Shown here: positions 25,528 through 33,994 of the stretch, in pieces
Position numbering within the stretch: the first letter of the stretch is position 1
Layout of the letters: each line of letters begins with the position of its first letter
Assembly: GCA_029213145.1 (NCBI GenBank)
Contig: JARGNK010000072.1
Span: 1-35,875, forward strand
DNA length: 35,875 nt
Origin: Rubripirellula sp.
GTDB lineage: Bacteria > Planctomycetota > Planctomycetia > Pirellulales > Pirellulaceae
Reading direction: 5' to 3'
Position numbers and translations under genes: made by a program
The notes under the pieces: generated by a model
What the model was told of the DNA's origin: nothing
Database searches by the model: none
Seen by the model: the letters and a program-made list of their open reading frames with translations, nothing else

Positions 25528-26325
25528 TCATTCCAACGGCAGTACGTGCTGATGATTTCGCAAGTGTTCCTCGCAATAGGCGTGCTCGCCATCGCACTTT
25601 GAGCAGTAGCGAAAATCAATTTTCGGATCGGAGTTACTATCCACCCCGCAAGTAGTGCAAGTGTGCCTCGGCTCGTTGGTAACCTTCAGCTGCTTGGCTT
25701 CCCATTGCACCTGCCGCTGCTTGTTTCGAATCTTCTGAAACAGCATCGGCCCGAAGAAAACGAGATAGTTACCAATCGACGCCAGCACCATGGCCCGCGC
25801 TGCCATCGGGCCGTTCATCAATGCGAGCAGATAAAACGCCACTTGAATGTAGGCAAGAAACTTAACCTTCACTGGGAGCACGAAAAACAACCGCAATTCG
25901 AAATCCGGATTGTACGTGGCAAAGGCGAGAAACACGCTCATATAGAGAAATTGGCTGCTAACCGGATCCTCCGGTGCGATGGCAGCTGCGGCAATCGTCA
26001 ACACGATTCCTAGCCACAGAAATGTGTTGTATCGAACGTATCCCCAGATCGATTGCAGCGAATTGCCAAAAATGAAAAAGATGTAACAAGAAAAAAAGAG
26101 CCAAATTGGACTGGTTGAAAACGGCACGAACAAAAACGAAAGCAGACGCCAAGCTTCACCCTGGAACACGGATGCCCAAACAAGCGGCACCCGGTCCAGC
26201 AAATTGGTATTCTCATCGAGCAAGCTCGCCACAAGAACGACCACCTGCCCGGCGATTAAGATTTGGGTCAAATTGGGAACCGCAATCGGGCGGACGACGC
26301 GGTCGAGACGATCCAAAAATTTCAT
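25528..26325 (-). CDS. Rhomboid-like membrane protein with C-terminal zinc-binding tail
   Basis: An open frame reaches 26451, but ATG 26325 (MKFLDRLDRVVRPI) overlaps the stop of the upstream UvrA-like gene in an ATGA arrangement and is the likely start (265 aa). About five to six hydrophobic helices follow. The segment FQGEAWRLLSFLFVPFSTSP and the following FFIFGNSLQSIWG resemble rhomboid-family N-terminal helices, but no GXSG serine motif or catalytic His is evident, so a protease-dead relative is more likely than an active protease. The tail CTTCGVDSNSDPKIDFRYCS with CDGEHAYCEEHLRNH has about five Cys and several His and looks like a zinc ribbon or B-box. It is translationally coupled to the uvrA-like gene. 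Function unknown. Confidence 0.72.
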   Translation of the reverse strand: MKFLDRLDRVVRPIAVPNLTQILIAGQVVVLVASLLDENTNLLDRVPLVWASVFQGEAWRLLSFLFVPFSTSPIWLFFSCYIFFIFGNSLQSIWGYVRYNTFLWLGIVLTIAAAAIAPEDPVSSQFLYMSVFLAFATYNPDFELRLFFVLPVKVKFLAYIQVAFYLLALMNGPMAARAMVLASIGNYLVFFGPMLFQKIRNKQRQVQWEAKQLKVTNEPRHTCTTCGVDSNSDPKIDFRYCSKCDGEHAYCEEHLRNHQHVLPLE

Positions 26326-28808
26326 CTTGATAATGCCTGCTTCATGTACCGACCGGATGCCGTCGACCGGCGAGATAAATCCTCGGGGGTCCCGGCGTCC
26401 AAAATGGAACCTCCGCCGGACCCTCCCTCTGGGCCCAAGTCGATCATCCAATCGCAGGCCGCTAATAAATCAAAATTGTGCTCAATCACCAACACAGTAT
26501 TGCCAGCGTCAACCAATTTCCCCAGCACGCCAACTAGCCGTTCCACATCGGCAAAATGCAAACCGGTCGTCGGTTCGTCCAGCAAGTACAGGGTATTCCC
26601 GCTGCCACGACGAGCCAATTCTGTCCCCAGCTTGATCCGCTGAGCCTCTCCACCGCTAAGCGTTGTACTTGATTGCCCGAGGTGTAAGTAGCCAAGGCCT
26701 ACCGCTTGCAGCGAATTGAGCAGACGTTTGATTCGATCGACATTCTCAAAAAAATCGCTCGCTTGATCGATCGACATCTGCAAAATATCAGCAACGCTCG
26801 CGCCTTTGAAACGCACTTGCAGCGTTTGGCGATTGAAACGTTTGCCCCCACATCGACTGCAAGTCACAAACAAATCGCTCAAAAAGTTCATTTCAATTCG
26901 TTCGACACCGTGCCCCTTGCAGAGTTCACAGCGACCGGCTGCCGAATTGAAACTAAAACGGCTGGGCGAGAAGCCCCGCGTCTTGGCTTCTCGGGTGGCG
27001 GCAAAAACTTTTCGAATCTCATCCAACACGCCACAATAGGTCGCGGGGCAACTTCGCGGGCTTCGTCCAATCGGCGCCTGATCAATCGGCACCAGCTTGT
27101 CGATAGCCTCGGCACCTTTGATTGCCTCGAATGGCCCTGCGGCCGGCGCCTTCAAACCCATTAAATCAGCCAACGCCGGATACAACGTATCATTGACCAA
27201 AGAACTCTTACCGCTGCCGGAAACCCCGCTTACTCCAATCAACCGCCCCACCGGAAATTTCGCATTGACATGCTTCAGGTTGTGAGTGGTAACACCTTCG
27301 AGCTCGATCCACATTGCATCGTCAACGGCTCTCCGATTTTCGGGAATCGGCACCATTCTTTTGCCACTAAGATACTGCCCCGTCAAGCTCTTCGAGTCGC
27401 GAGCAACTTGCTTTGGTGTTCCATGACTGACAACATGCCCCCCATGCCGGCCTGCTCCAGGTCCGATATCCACCAGTTCATCGGCGGCAAGCATCGTCGC
27501 TTCATCATGCTCAACGACGACCACGGTGTTTCCTTGTTGCTGCAGATCACGCAGACATTCCACCAAGCGATCGTGGTCTGCCGGATGCAACCCAATCGAC
27601 GGTTCATCCAGAACATAACAAACCCCAACCAGTCCGCTACCGATGCTGGTTGCTAAACGGACACGCTGCAATTCCCCCCCGCTCAACGATTCACTTGACC
27701 TATCAAGTGTTAGGTAGCTGACGCCGACACGCTGCAAAAATGCCAACCTTCGTTGCACCTCGCGTTCGATCGGCGCGGCAACTTTTGCCGCCAATGACGG
27801 CAACCGTTCAGCAAGTCCCGCAATCCAGGCGTCGGCCTCGGCGAGTGGCATCGCGGTCAGCTCGTGAATCCCGAGACCTTCAATCGTGACACGTCGGGCC
27901 TCTGCTCTAAGCCGTGCACCACCGCAATCAGAACAAACACTTCGTTCTTCGCCAACTGTTCCCAGACCGTCACAGGTTTGGCAAGCGCCATAAGGACTAT
28001 TGAAGCTAAAAGTTCGAGGCTCGATTTCTGCGAAGCTCGTTCCACATTCGATACACGCCATGGCGGTACTATAAAGCGATTCGTGCCAATTCCCGGCCTC
28101 GTTTTGGGTCAACGTCGACAAGACTCCCGAGCCTAGCCGGAGTGCAAGCTCCACCGATTCATGTAACCGGGGTTCAATTCCTTCGCGCACGCTCAACCGA
28201 TCGACAACCGCCTCAATCGTGTGATTCTTGCGTGGCGCGAGTGCTGGCACGTCATCGAGCAGATAAATCTCGCCGTCGACGCGGGCTCGGATCAATCCGG
28301 CTGTTCGAATGGATTCCAGCACATCGCGATGGGCCCCCCGACGACCACGAATCAAGGGAGCCATTAATACTAGCTTTGTCTTCTCTGGCAAAGCTAACAA
28401 CGCCTCGCGGATCAAATCGGGCGACTGTTGGGAAATTGACGAACCACACTCACTGCAATGCGGGATGCCAACGCGTGCATACAACAATCGCAAGTAGTCA
28501 TAAATCTCCGTGACGGTTGCAACGGTACTCCGCGTACCCGAAGTCCCCGGCTTCTGATCAATCGCCAAAGTAGGCGCCAATCCATCGATCGCATCAACAT
28601 CGGGGCGCGGAATTTGATCAAGAAATTGCCTGGCATAAGGTGAGAGGCTGTCGATGTATTGGCGTTGGCCCTCCGCATACAACGTGTCAAACGCAAGTGA
28701 GCTCTTGCCGCTCCCTGACACACCGGTAATCACGGTCATCGCGTCGCGGCGGATATCAATGTCCACATTTTGAAGATTGTGAACCCTCACACCACGCATT
28801 CGAATCAT
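26322..28808 (-). CDS. uvrA: UvrA-family excinuclease subunit A homologue lacking the insertion domain
   Basis: The frame can start at TTG 28889 (855 aa), adding a Ser/Arg-rich tail; ATG 28808 with an AAAGAG site begins the conserved core (MIRMRGVRVHNLQNVDI) and is preferred (828 aa). Numbering is from the TTG. Both ABC ATPase halves are present: Walker A GVSGSGKSS (56-64) and its repeat (554-562), LSGGE (402, 744), DEPSIGLH and DEPTTGLH. The UvrB-binding region (about 145-270) and both zinc modules (Cys279/282/303/306 and Cys654/657/677/680) are intact. The roughly 95-residue insertion domain that normally follows CQTCDGLG is missing; the chain goes straight to CSDCGGARLR. It recognises DNA lesions in the UvrABC pathway if canonical; this form may be a paralogue. 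Confidence 0.92.
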   Translation of the reverse strand: MIRMRGVRVHNLQNVDIDIRRDAMTVITGVSGSGKSSLAFDTLYAEGQRQYIDSLSPYARQFLDQIPRPDVDAIDGLAPTLAIDQKPGTSGTRSTVATVTEIYDYLRLLYARVGIPHCSECGSSISQQSPDLIREALLALPEKTKLVLMAPLIRGRRGAHRDVLESIRTAGLIRARVDGEIYLLDDVPALAPRKNHTIEAVVDRLSVREGIEPRLHESVELALRLGSGVLSTLTQNEAGNWHESLYSTAMACIECGTSFAEIEPRTFSFNSPYGACQTCDGLGTVGEERSVCSDCGGARLRAEARRVTIEGLGIHELTAMPLAEADAWIAGLAERLPSLAAKVAAPIEREVQRRLAFLQRVGVSYLTLDRSSESLSGGELQRVRLATSIGSGLVGVCYVLDEPSIGLHPADHDRLVECLRDLQQQGNTVVVVEHDEATMLAADELVDIGPGAGRHGGHVVSHGTPKQVARDSKSLTGQYLSGKRMVPIPENRRAVDDAMWIELEGVTTHNLKHVNAKFPVGRLIGVSGVSGSGKSSLVNDTLYPALADLMGLKAPAAGPFEAIKGAEAIDKLVPIDQAPIGRSPRSCPATYCGVLDEIRKVFAATREAKTRGFSPSRFSFNSAAGRCELCKGHGVERIEMNFLSDLFVTCSRCGGKRFNRQTLQVRFKGASVADILQMSIDQASDFFENVDRIKRLLNSLQAVGLGYLHLGQSSTTLSGGEAQRIKLGTELARRGSGNTLYLLDEPTTGLHFADVERLVGVLGKLVDAGNTVLVIEHNFDLLAACDWMIDLGPEGGSGGGSILDAGTPEDLSRRSTASGRYMKQALSR

Positions 28809-28951
28809 TTCAAGCTCTTTGCCGCTGCGTGAAGGGGGGGACTCCTTCGCAGACGACGTTGATTTGCGGCGGGAAGATGAAACGGGCAAGGCCAGATACG
28901 TGTGGGAGGAATGGGTGATTCGAGGTAGACTTAAAGGCAGAAGGGAACGTG

Positions 28952-30118
28952 ATGGAGCAATTTAAGACCGACGCTATGTTTGACCTGGGGCGATATGTTG
29001 ATCGCGAACATGTGCTGCTGGCTTCGTACGCCATGCACAGTTGCGACAGCAGAGGTCGGCTCCACGACGAGGAGGGGCACTCCTACCGCGGCCCTTTTGC
29101 TCGCGACCGAGACCGAATTCTGCACAGCAGCGCCTTTCGACGCCTAAGCGGTAAAATGCAGGTCTTTACCGGTGAAATGGGAGTTTACCATCGTACCCGC
29201 TTAACGCACACCTTTGAAGTTGCGTCCGTCGCGCGAACCATCGCTCGCTCCCTTCGGCTCAATGAAGACCTGACCGAAGCCCTCGCTTTAATGCATGATA
29301 TTGGCCATCCACCGTACGGTCACTGCGGTGAAGACGTACTGAGCGAGTGCATGGAATCGGTTGGCGGATTCTCGCACAACTCCTTCGCGCTGGTCATCGT
29401 GCAAGAACTCGAGCAGCGATACCTGCCATTTCCCGGACTCAACCTATCGAGGGAAGTCTTGGCCGGTCAGGATGTTCGCGCGCACAAGGCAGAAGCAGCT
29501 GTCGGTCGATCGCCAATGCTGGAGGTTCAATTGGTCGATGCAGCCGATTCGATTGCTTACGACGCGCACGACGTGGATGACGCCCTGCAAATGGGCCTAC
29601 TTTCAATCGATGAACTGACGGACCTGGCGGTGATCCGACGCGCTCAGGAACGGGCGCACGCCCGACACGGCACGCTGCCCGCGGAGTCAATGAGGCAGCT
29701 ACTCGTGCATGAACTGATCGACCTACAGGTGAGCGATCTGGTGCGAGTCGCCAGCGAAATGCTGTTGGAAATCGATGGACAAACAACGGGCGAAGCCAGC
29801 GACTCGGGGCTCCGATTGAAACATAGCGAAGAACTGGCGGGTGAGCGAGCGGAACTGGAAGCCTTTCTGTTCGAAACCGTCTATCGACATGCCCGGCTGA
29901 TTCCGGTCCGTGAATCGGCTGCAAAGCGGTTACGAACCCTATTCGAGGTACTGGTGCGGCAGCCCGACCGACTGCCACTGAGATTCCGCCAGCGAACAGT
30001 ACGTCGGCCCGTCCACCAGGTCGTTGGAGAGTACTTAGCAGGCATGACCGATGATTTCTGTGATAGCCAGTACCACCAGGCTGTGAGAAACCAATCCGGA
30101 CCACTCGCTGACTGGTAA
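28952..30118 (+). CDS. dgt: Deoxyguanosinetriphosphate triphosphohydrolase-like HD protein
   Basis: ATG 28952 follows an AAGGGA site by five bases; the adjacent GTG 28949 is less likely. The protein has 388 aa. HD-domain metal ligands are visible: His86 (TRLTHTFEVA), His115-Asp116 (LMHDIGHPPYGH) and the later Asp in DAADSIAYDAHDVDDAL. RDRDRILHSSAFRRLSGKMQVF is the dGTPase-family N-terminal signature. The family splits dNTPs into the deoxynucleoside and triphosphate; substrate choice in this shorter type is not fixed by sequence. Divergent from the uvrA-like gene, 143 bp start to start, so a shared DNA-maintenance context is possible. Confidence 0.92.
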   Translation: MEQFKTDAMFDLGRYVDREHVLLASYAMHSCDSRGRLHDEEGHSYRGPFARDRDRILHSSAFRRLSGKMQVFTGEMGVYHRTRLTHTFEVASVARTIARSLRLNEDLTEALALMHDIGHPPYGHCGEDVLSECMESVGGFSHNSFALVIVQELEQRYLPFPGLNLSREVLAGQDVRAHKAEAAVGRSPMLEVQLVDAADSIAYDAHDVDDALQMGLLSIDELTDLAVIRRAQERAHARHGTLPAESMRQLLVHELIDLQVSDLVRVASEMLLEIDGQTTGEASDSGLRLKHSEELAGERAELEAFLFETVYRHARLIPVRESAAKRLRTLFEVLVRQPDRLPLRFRQRTVRRPVHQVVGEYLAGMTDDFCDSQYHQAVRNQSGPLADW

Positions 30119-30215
30119 CGTACCGGTATGCGGTTACTGCGGGAAGCGTCGCGATGATTCCGATGCAGTTACTTTCCTAAGGTCGAAAGCGAGACCGCCG
30201 CAACCAAGCCCAAAG

Positions 30216-31151
30216 TTACCGGTATTCCTCGTGACAAGCGTCACAACGCTGCCGGATGAGGCTGGCACCCGCAGTGACCGATTCCCAATCGCTGCGATCG
30301 ATTGCAGCGACGACGGTCTTCGCAACATCGCGCATCGCGTGGCTTAGCTTGACGTAATCCTCGTCATCCGCCTCGTCCATCCCTTCGCGTGTGAAGATCT
30401 CCGCGACCATCGCTAACAGCTCAGCATTTCGACGAACCGAATCGATTTCTGTTTTCGCAGTCCCCTCGTTCCGGGTCACTTCGTCGAGCGATTCCACCAA
30501 CAGTTCGGCATACTCCATCATCGGACTGCGATCGGCGATCATCGTCCAGTCAGTGTCTGGATCAGATTCTCGACCTGTGATCCCGGTTCCTGACACCAAG
30601 TCCTGTAAATCAGCCTTCCGCAATTTTGCTTCGTTATAGACCTGGGTCGAACCGGCTTTGCAATTGAATGCCGTACGAGCGATCAAATCGCGGGCAACCG
30701 CTGCCTGATCCTTCCAACGCACCTCACCGCCATGTTCATTGATCACCGCGAACAAGCTCGCCAACGCAGTAAGATCCAACCGCGCGTCCTGATAACCGCC
30801 ACTATTGAAAGCGCCTGGCGTGGTGACGACCGAATCGTAGTGCAATCGCAATCGCTTCACTTCATCCTCGAGTGAAGCTGGACCAATCAGGGGCGACCAA
30901 ACATCTTTTCCGTCCGCGCCTGATGATCCGCCACCGGTGCTTTGCCCCGCAGCGGCGACCGGAGCAACCTGGGCAGATTTTCGAATCGAAGAAAGCGAGG
31001 GTCGTTGGCCTCGAAAAGCATCATCGAGCTTCTCAAAAAAGACCCCTCGGAGCTGGCCCTCGGAGAATTGCGGACGGGGAGCCCGCCGTTCATCGGCAGC
31101 GACAACAGACAAGACAACGGCGGCGAAGCCGAAAATAAGTGTTCTACTCAT
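30216..31151 (-). CDS. Exported mono-heme c-type cytochrome with C-terminal CXXCH
   Basis: This 311-residue protein has a signal peptide (MSRTLIFGFAAVVLSVVAAD) and a single heme motif CDACH at 303-307, four residues from the end. A heme site at the extreme C-terminus after helices is the layout of class II (cytochrome c'-like) cytochromes, and the last 110 residues are helical (MMEYAELLVESLDEVTRNEG, VKLSHAMRDVAKTVVAAIDR). The first part has a Gly/Ser-rich linker (about 65-82) and an unrecognised helical domain. It follows pdxJ by 36 bp on the same strand and may share its transcript. Electron-transfer or gas-binding roles are both possible. Confidence 0.8.
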   Translation of the reverse strand: MSRTLIFGFAAVVLSVVAADERRAPRPQFSEGQLRGVFFEKLDDAFRGQRPSLSSIRKSAQVAPVAAAGQSTGGGSSGADGKDVWSPLIGPASLEDEVKRLRLHYDSVVTTPGAFNSGGYQDARLDLTALASLFAVINEHGGEVRWKDQAAVARDLIARTAFNCKAGSTQVYNEAKLRKADLQDLVSGTGITGRESDPDTDWTMIADRSPMMEYAELLVESLDEVTRNEGTAKTEIDSVRRNAELLAMVAEIFTREGMDEADDEDYVKLSHAMRDVAKTVVAAIDRSDWESVTAGASLIRQRCDACHEEYR

Positions 31152-31187
31152 ACCATTTATTGTAACGCCCGCCAGAGCGAGAGTTTA

Positions 31188-31904
31188 TCAAAACAAGTCC
31201 AAGATTCTCCGCATTTCCGCAACCGCCTCGCGCATCCCGACCATGACGGCTCGGCTGACAATGGAATGGCCGATGTTCAATTCGGCCATATTGGGGATTC
31301 CGGCGACCGGCCGCACATTGGCGTAGTTCAAGCCATGTCCGGCATGTAATCGCATTCCCGCAGCTGTCGTCGCTTTTCCCGACTCGCTGAGACGCGCAAG
31401 CTGCTCAATCTGAGCATCCCCCTTCGCCAACGCATAGGGGCCCGTGTGCAACTCTACCGCCTCCACCCCCAAATTGGCAGCAGCCTCGATCTGCCGGGCA
31501 TCGGGATCCACGAACAGACTGACTAGGATCCCCTGATCCTGCAGTTGCTTGATCGCGTCTGCGACACCTCCGGAGTCACCGGCGACATCCAAGCCACCCT
31601 CGGTCGTAACTTCTTGCCGGCTCTCGGGAACTAGAAGAGCCCAATCTGGCTTGAGTCCACAAGCGATGGAGACCACTTCCTGAGCGCAAGCAATCTCAAG
31701 ATTAGTGCGAACCTGAACCGTTTGGATCAACAGCTCCGCATCTCGATCTTGAATGTGTCGCCGATCTTCTCGCAAATGAAATGTGATCCCGTCGGCACCA
31801 CCCTGCTCAGCCAAGGCCGCCGCAATCACCGGATCAGGTTCATAGGTTTTTCGCGCCTGGCGAACCGTCGCAACGTGGTCGATGTTGACGCCTAATTCAA
31901 TCAT
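31188..31904 (-). CDS. pdxJ: Pyridoxine 5'-phosphate synthase PdxJ
   Basis: This 238-residue TIM-barrel enzyme condenses 1-deoxyxylulose 5-phosphate with 3-amino-2-oxopropyl phosphate in the DXP-dependent vitamin B6 pathway. The N-terminus [17 protein letters not shown] (His10), [25 protein letters not shown] and [14 protein letters not shown] are all family hallmarks. ATG 31904 matches the family start. It lies 316 bp after the RNase gene, so it probably has its own promoter, and is followed closely by the cytochrome gene. Confidence 0.97.
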   Translation of the reverse strand: MIELGVNIDHVATVRQARKTYEPDPVIAAALAEQGGADGITFHLREDRRHIQDRDAELLIQTVQVRTNLEIACAQEVVSIACGLKPDWALLVPESRQEVTTEGGLDVAGDSGGVADAIKQLQDQGILVSLFVDPDARQIEAAANLGVEAVELHTGPYALAKGDAQIEQLARLSESGKATTAAGMRLHAGHGLNYANVRPVAGIPNMAELNIGHSIVSRAVMVGMREAVAEMRRILDLF

Positions 31905-32220
31905 GCCGTGAGTACCTGCAAAAGATTCGATGCAACTCGTTCCCGTCAGTTTAATGGGAATGCGAGCATGTCATGTAACGTGCCGAGCACCGCATCGCGA
32001 TCAACCAAAAAATGCCACAAGCAACGTTGAACCGGTGAGGCGAAATATCAATTCCTATGCATCGATTCAGAGGAGGCCGCACGATGCCTGGTTGTCACGC
32101 GAGCGGACCACCAAGAAATCCAAGATTATCAACGGAGAATTGCCTCGCAAACTGGTCGCCGACAAAAACCGTTGGCAAACGCAGCTTGAAACAAAATCAT
32201 TGTCAGTCAACTTCTCACTC
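31905..32220. other. 316-bp spacer between RNase E/G and pdxJ genes
   Basis: No confident gene is seen. On the plus strand, GAGGAGG at about 32069-32075 precedes an ATG at 32084 with good spacing, but that frame runs into the 3' end of the RNase gene on the opposite strand and resembles no protein. No rplU or rpmA is present here. The pdxJ promoter is presumably within this spacer but could not be located. Confidence 0.45.
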
Positions 32221-33831
32221 TCAAACGGTCGAATCGATTTCTACCCGTTCCCCGTTGGTATCCCGACAATCCATTTCGAGATGCTCGGGGTAGAGAGCTT
32301 CACTGCCAAGGATTTGCACGGTCATTTCGCCGACGTCTTCCATTTCCATGACTTCGCGGCGTTTCTTATTGTTCAAATGAGCCGCAACCTCATCGTTAAC
32401 ACGCACGGTGACCCGTTTGATGTGATCGTTTTGCACTGCCAAAGCAAGGGTTCGAATCACCTCAATCGACATGCTTTCTGCCGTCTTCACCAGGGCACGC
32501 CCGTCACAGCATGGACAGTCCTTGTAAATGCTGCGTTTCAAACTCGGGCGAATTCGCTGCCGGGTCATTTCGATCAAGCCGAAGGGACTGGTGCGAAGAA
32601 TTTTGGTTCTCGCCCGATCACTCGACATGGCATCCCGCAAAGTTCTTTCCACCTTTCGACGGTGACTCTCTTTTCGCATGTCGATGAAATCATTGACGAT
32701 TACCCCGCCGAGGTCACGCAACCGAAGCTGGCGAGCAATTTCTTTCGCGGCCGACATATTCAAGCGGAACGCATTTTCCTCGGCTGAATCATTGCCACGG
32801 AAGCTTCCGCTGTTTACATCGATCGCCACCAACGCCTCGGTCGGATCGATCACGATCGAGCCGCCATCTTTGAGGTGCACCTGTCGCTGATTGATTTTTG
32901 TGATCTCTTGCTCCAGCTTGTATTTGTGGAACAGCGGTGCATCACCCTCGTAGAGTTTTAGCCGATCGACCACGCGTGGCATGACCATTTTCAAGAAGTC
33001 GTGCGCTTTTTCGAAAGACTCCGCTTCATCGACCAAAATCTGATCGATGTCATCACTGAAGATGTCGCGGATCGTGCGAATGATCAAATCGCTTTCTTCG
33101 TAAATCACACCCGGCTCAGAGGTCTTTTGCACGCGTTTGGCGATCGCCTTCCAAAGCCTCAACAGGTATTCCATGTCACGCTGCAGCTCAACCTCTTTCC
33201 GCCCAGCTCCAGCGGTTCGGACGATGAACCCTAGACCTTTCGGTGGGTTGAGCGACAACAAACAACGATTCAGACGTTTACGATCATCGTCATCCTCAAT
33301 CTTGCGGCTGACACCAACGCGAGAGAGCGAAGGCATCAATACGAGATAACGACCTGGAATCGAAATGTAAGTACTGAGCGTGGGGCCCTTGGTACCGATC
33401 CCTTCCTTGATCACTTGCACCAAAACTTCATCGCCACGCCGAAATATTTCTTGAATCGGTGGTTTGACTCGAGGTCGTCCCCCTTTGTAGGCATGCTTGC
33501 TGCCACGGCCAGATTCGCGAGCCCGTCGAGCTGCTGCCTCGGCCATTTCGTCCGACTCACGCATGATTTCTTCGGGATCATATCCACCTTGTCGAAAGTA
33601 CTGAGGCTCGACGTCACTGATATGCAAGAAACCGTTGCGTCCAACGCCAAAATCGACGAAAGCGGCTTGAATACTCGGTTCCAAATTCACGATTTTACCG
33701 CGATAGATATTTCCCGCAAAAGCTTCGACGCTCTTTCGCTCCATGTAAAGCTCTTCGAGCTTGTTGTCTTCCAGTATCGCAATCCGACATTCTTCGGGCT
33801 GCAACACATTGATCAGCATTTCTTTCTTCAT
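32221..33831 (-). CDS. rng: Ribonuclease E/G family endoribonuclease
   Basis: ATG 33831 with an upstream GAGG is preferred over TTG 33837 (536 aa). The short catalytic-core-only length resembles RNase G. An S1 domain (about 36-145) begins GNIYRGKIVNLEPSIQAAFV and contains a charged insertion of about 50 residues (about 78-128, Arg/Gly/Lys-rich). The DNase-I-like catalytic core has the two metal aspartates in LVAIDVNSG (Asp338) and VIVNDFIDM (Asp381). The zinc-link motif is CPCCDG (about 439-442). The enzyme cuts single-stranded RNA in mRNA decay and rRNA maturation. It is preceded by the DUF2344 gene, a frequent neighbour of RNase E/G genes. Confidence 0.95.
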   Translation of the reverse strand: MKKEMLINVLQPEECRIAILEDNKLEELYMERKSVEAFAGNIYRGKIVNLEPSIQAAFVDFGVGRNGFLHISDVEPQYFRQGGYDPEEIMRESDEMAEAAARRARESGRGSKHAYKGGRPRVKPPIQEIFRRGDEVLVQVIKEGIGTKGPTLSTYISIPGRYLVLMPSLSRVGVSRKIEDDDDRKRLNRCLLSLNPPKGLGFIVRTAGAGRKEVELQRDMEYLLRLWKAIAKRVQKTSEPGVIYEESDLIIRTIRDIFSDDIDQILVDEAESFEKAHDFLKMVMPRVVDRLKLYEGDAPLFHKYKLEQEITKINQRQVHLKDGGSIVIDPTEALVAIDVNSGSFRGNDSAEENAFRLNMSAAKEIARQLRLRDLGGVIVNDFIDMRKESHRRKVERTLRDAMSSDRARTKILRTSPFGLIEMTRQRIRPSLKRSIYKDCPCCDGRALVKTAESMSIEVIRTLALAVQNDHIKRVTVRVNDEVAAHLNNKKRREVMEMEDVGEMTVQILGSEALYPEHLEMDCRDTNGERVEIDSTV

Positions 33832-33902
33832 CGACAAGCACCTCGTACGGTGTAGAGCCGGCTAGACGTCGGAATGGAAATGGCTTGGAAAACAAACCCT
33901 AC

Positions 33903-33924
33903 GAAGCAACCCGGGGGTCGCTTC
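33903..33924 (-). terminator. Hairpin with T-rich 3' side upstream of the RNase E/G gene
   Basis: Read on the minus strand, GAAGCGACC pairs with GGTTGCTTC (nine pairs, one G-T) around CCCG, followed by GTAGGGTTTGTTTT. It lies 70 bp after the DUF2344 stop and 70 bp before the RNase start. It could be a terminator, an attenuator, or a leader structure for the autoregulation known for RNase E. Confidence 0.45.
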
Positions 33925-33994
33925 AGCGTTTGGTACCAAGTCGATTTTCCAGATCCGGCGTGGACGCCGACCGGAATTGTGTATGTTTTTTGTT

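Noticed and set aside
25528..26451. Longer version of the rhomboid-like protein starting at 26451
   Set aside because: The extra 42 residues are Arg-rich antisense of the UvrA-like 3' end; the ATGA overlap supports the start at 26325.
29439..30104. 221-codon minus-strand frame
   Set aside because: Complete antisense shadow of the dGTPase gene.
32084..32293. Short plus-strand ORF after GAGGAGG (MPGCHASGPPRN...)
   Set aside because: Good spacing, but most of the frame overlaps the 3' end of the RNase gene antisense, and it resembles no protein.
32445..32470. GGTTCGAATC-like T-loop sequence
   Set aside because: It lies inside the RNase coding sequence and no acceptor or anticodon stems can be built, so it is not a tRNA.
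31930..32787. 285-codon plus-strand frame antisense to the RNase gene
   Set aside because: Mostly antisense to a certain gene; no family features.
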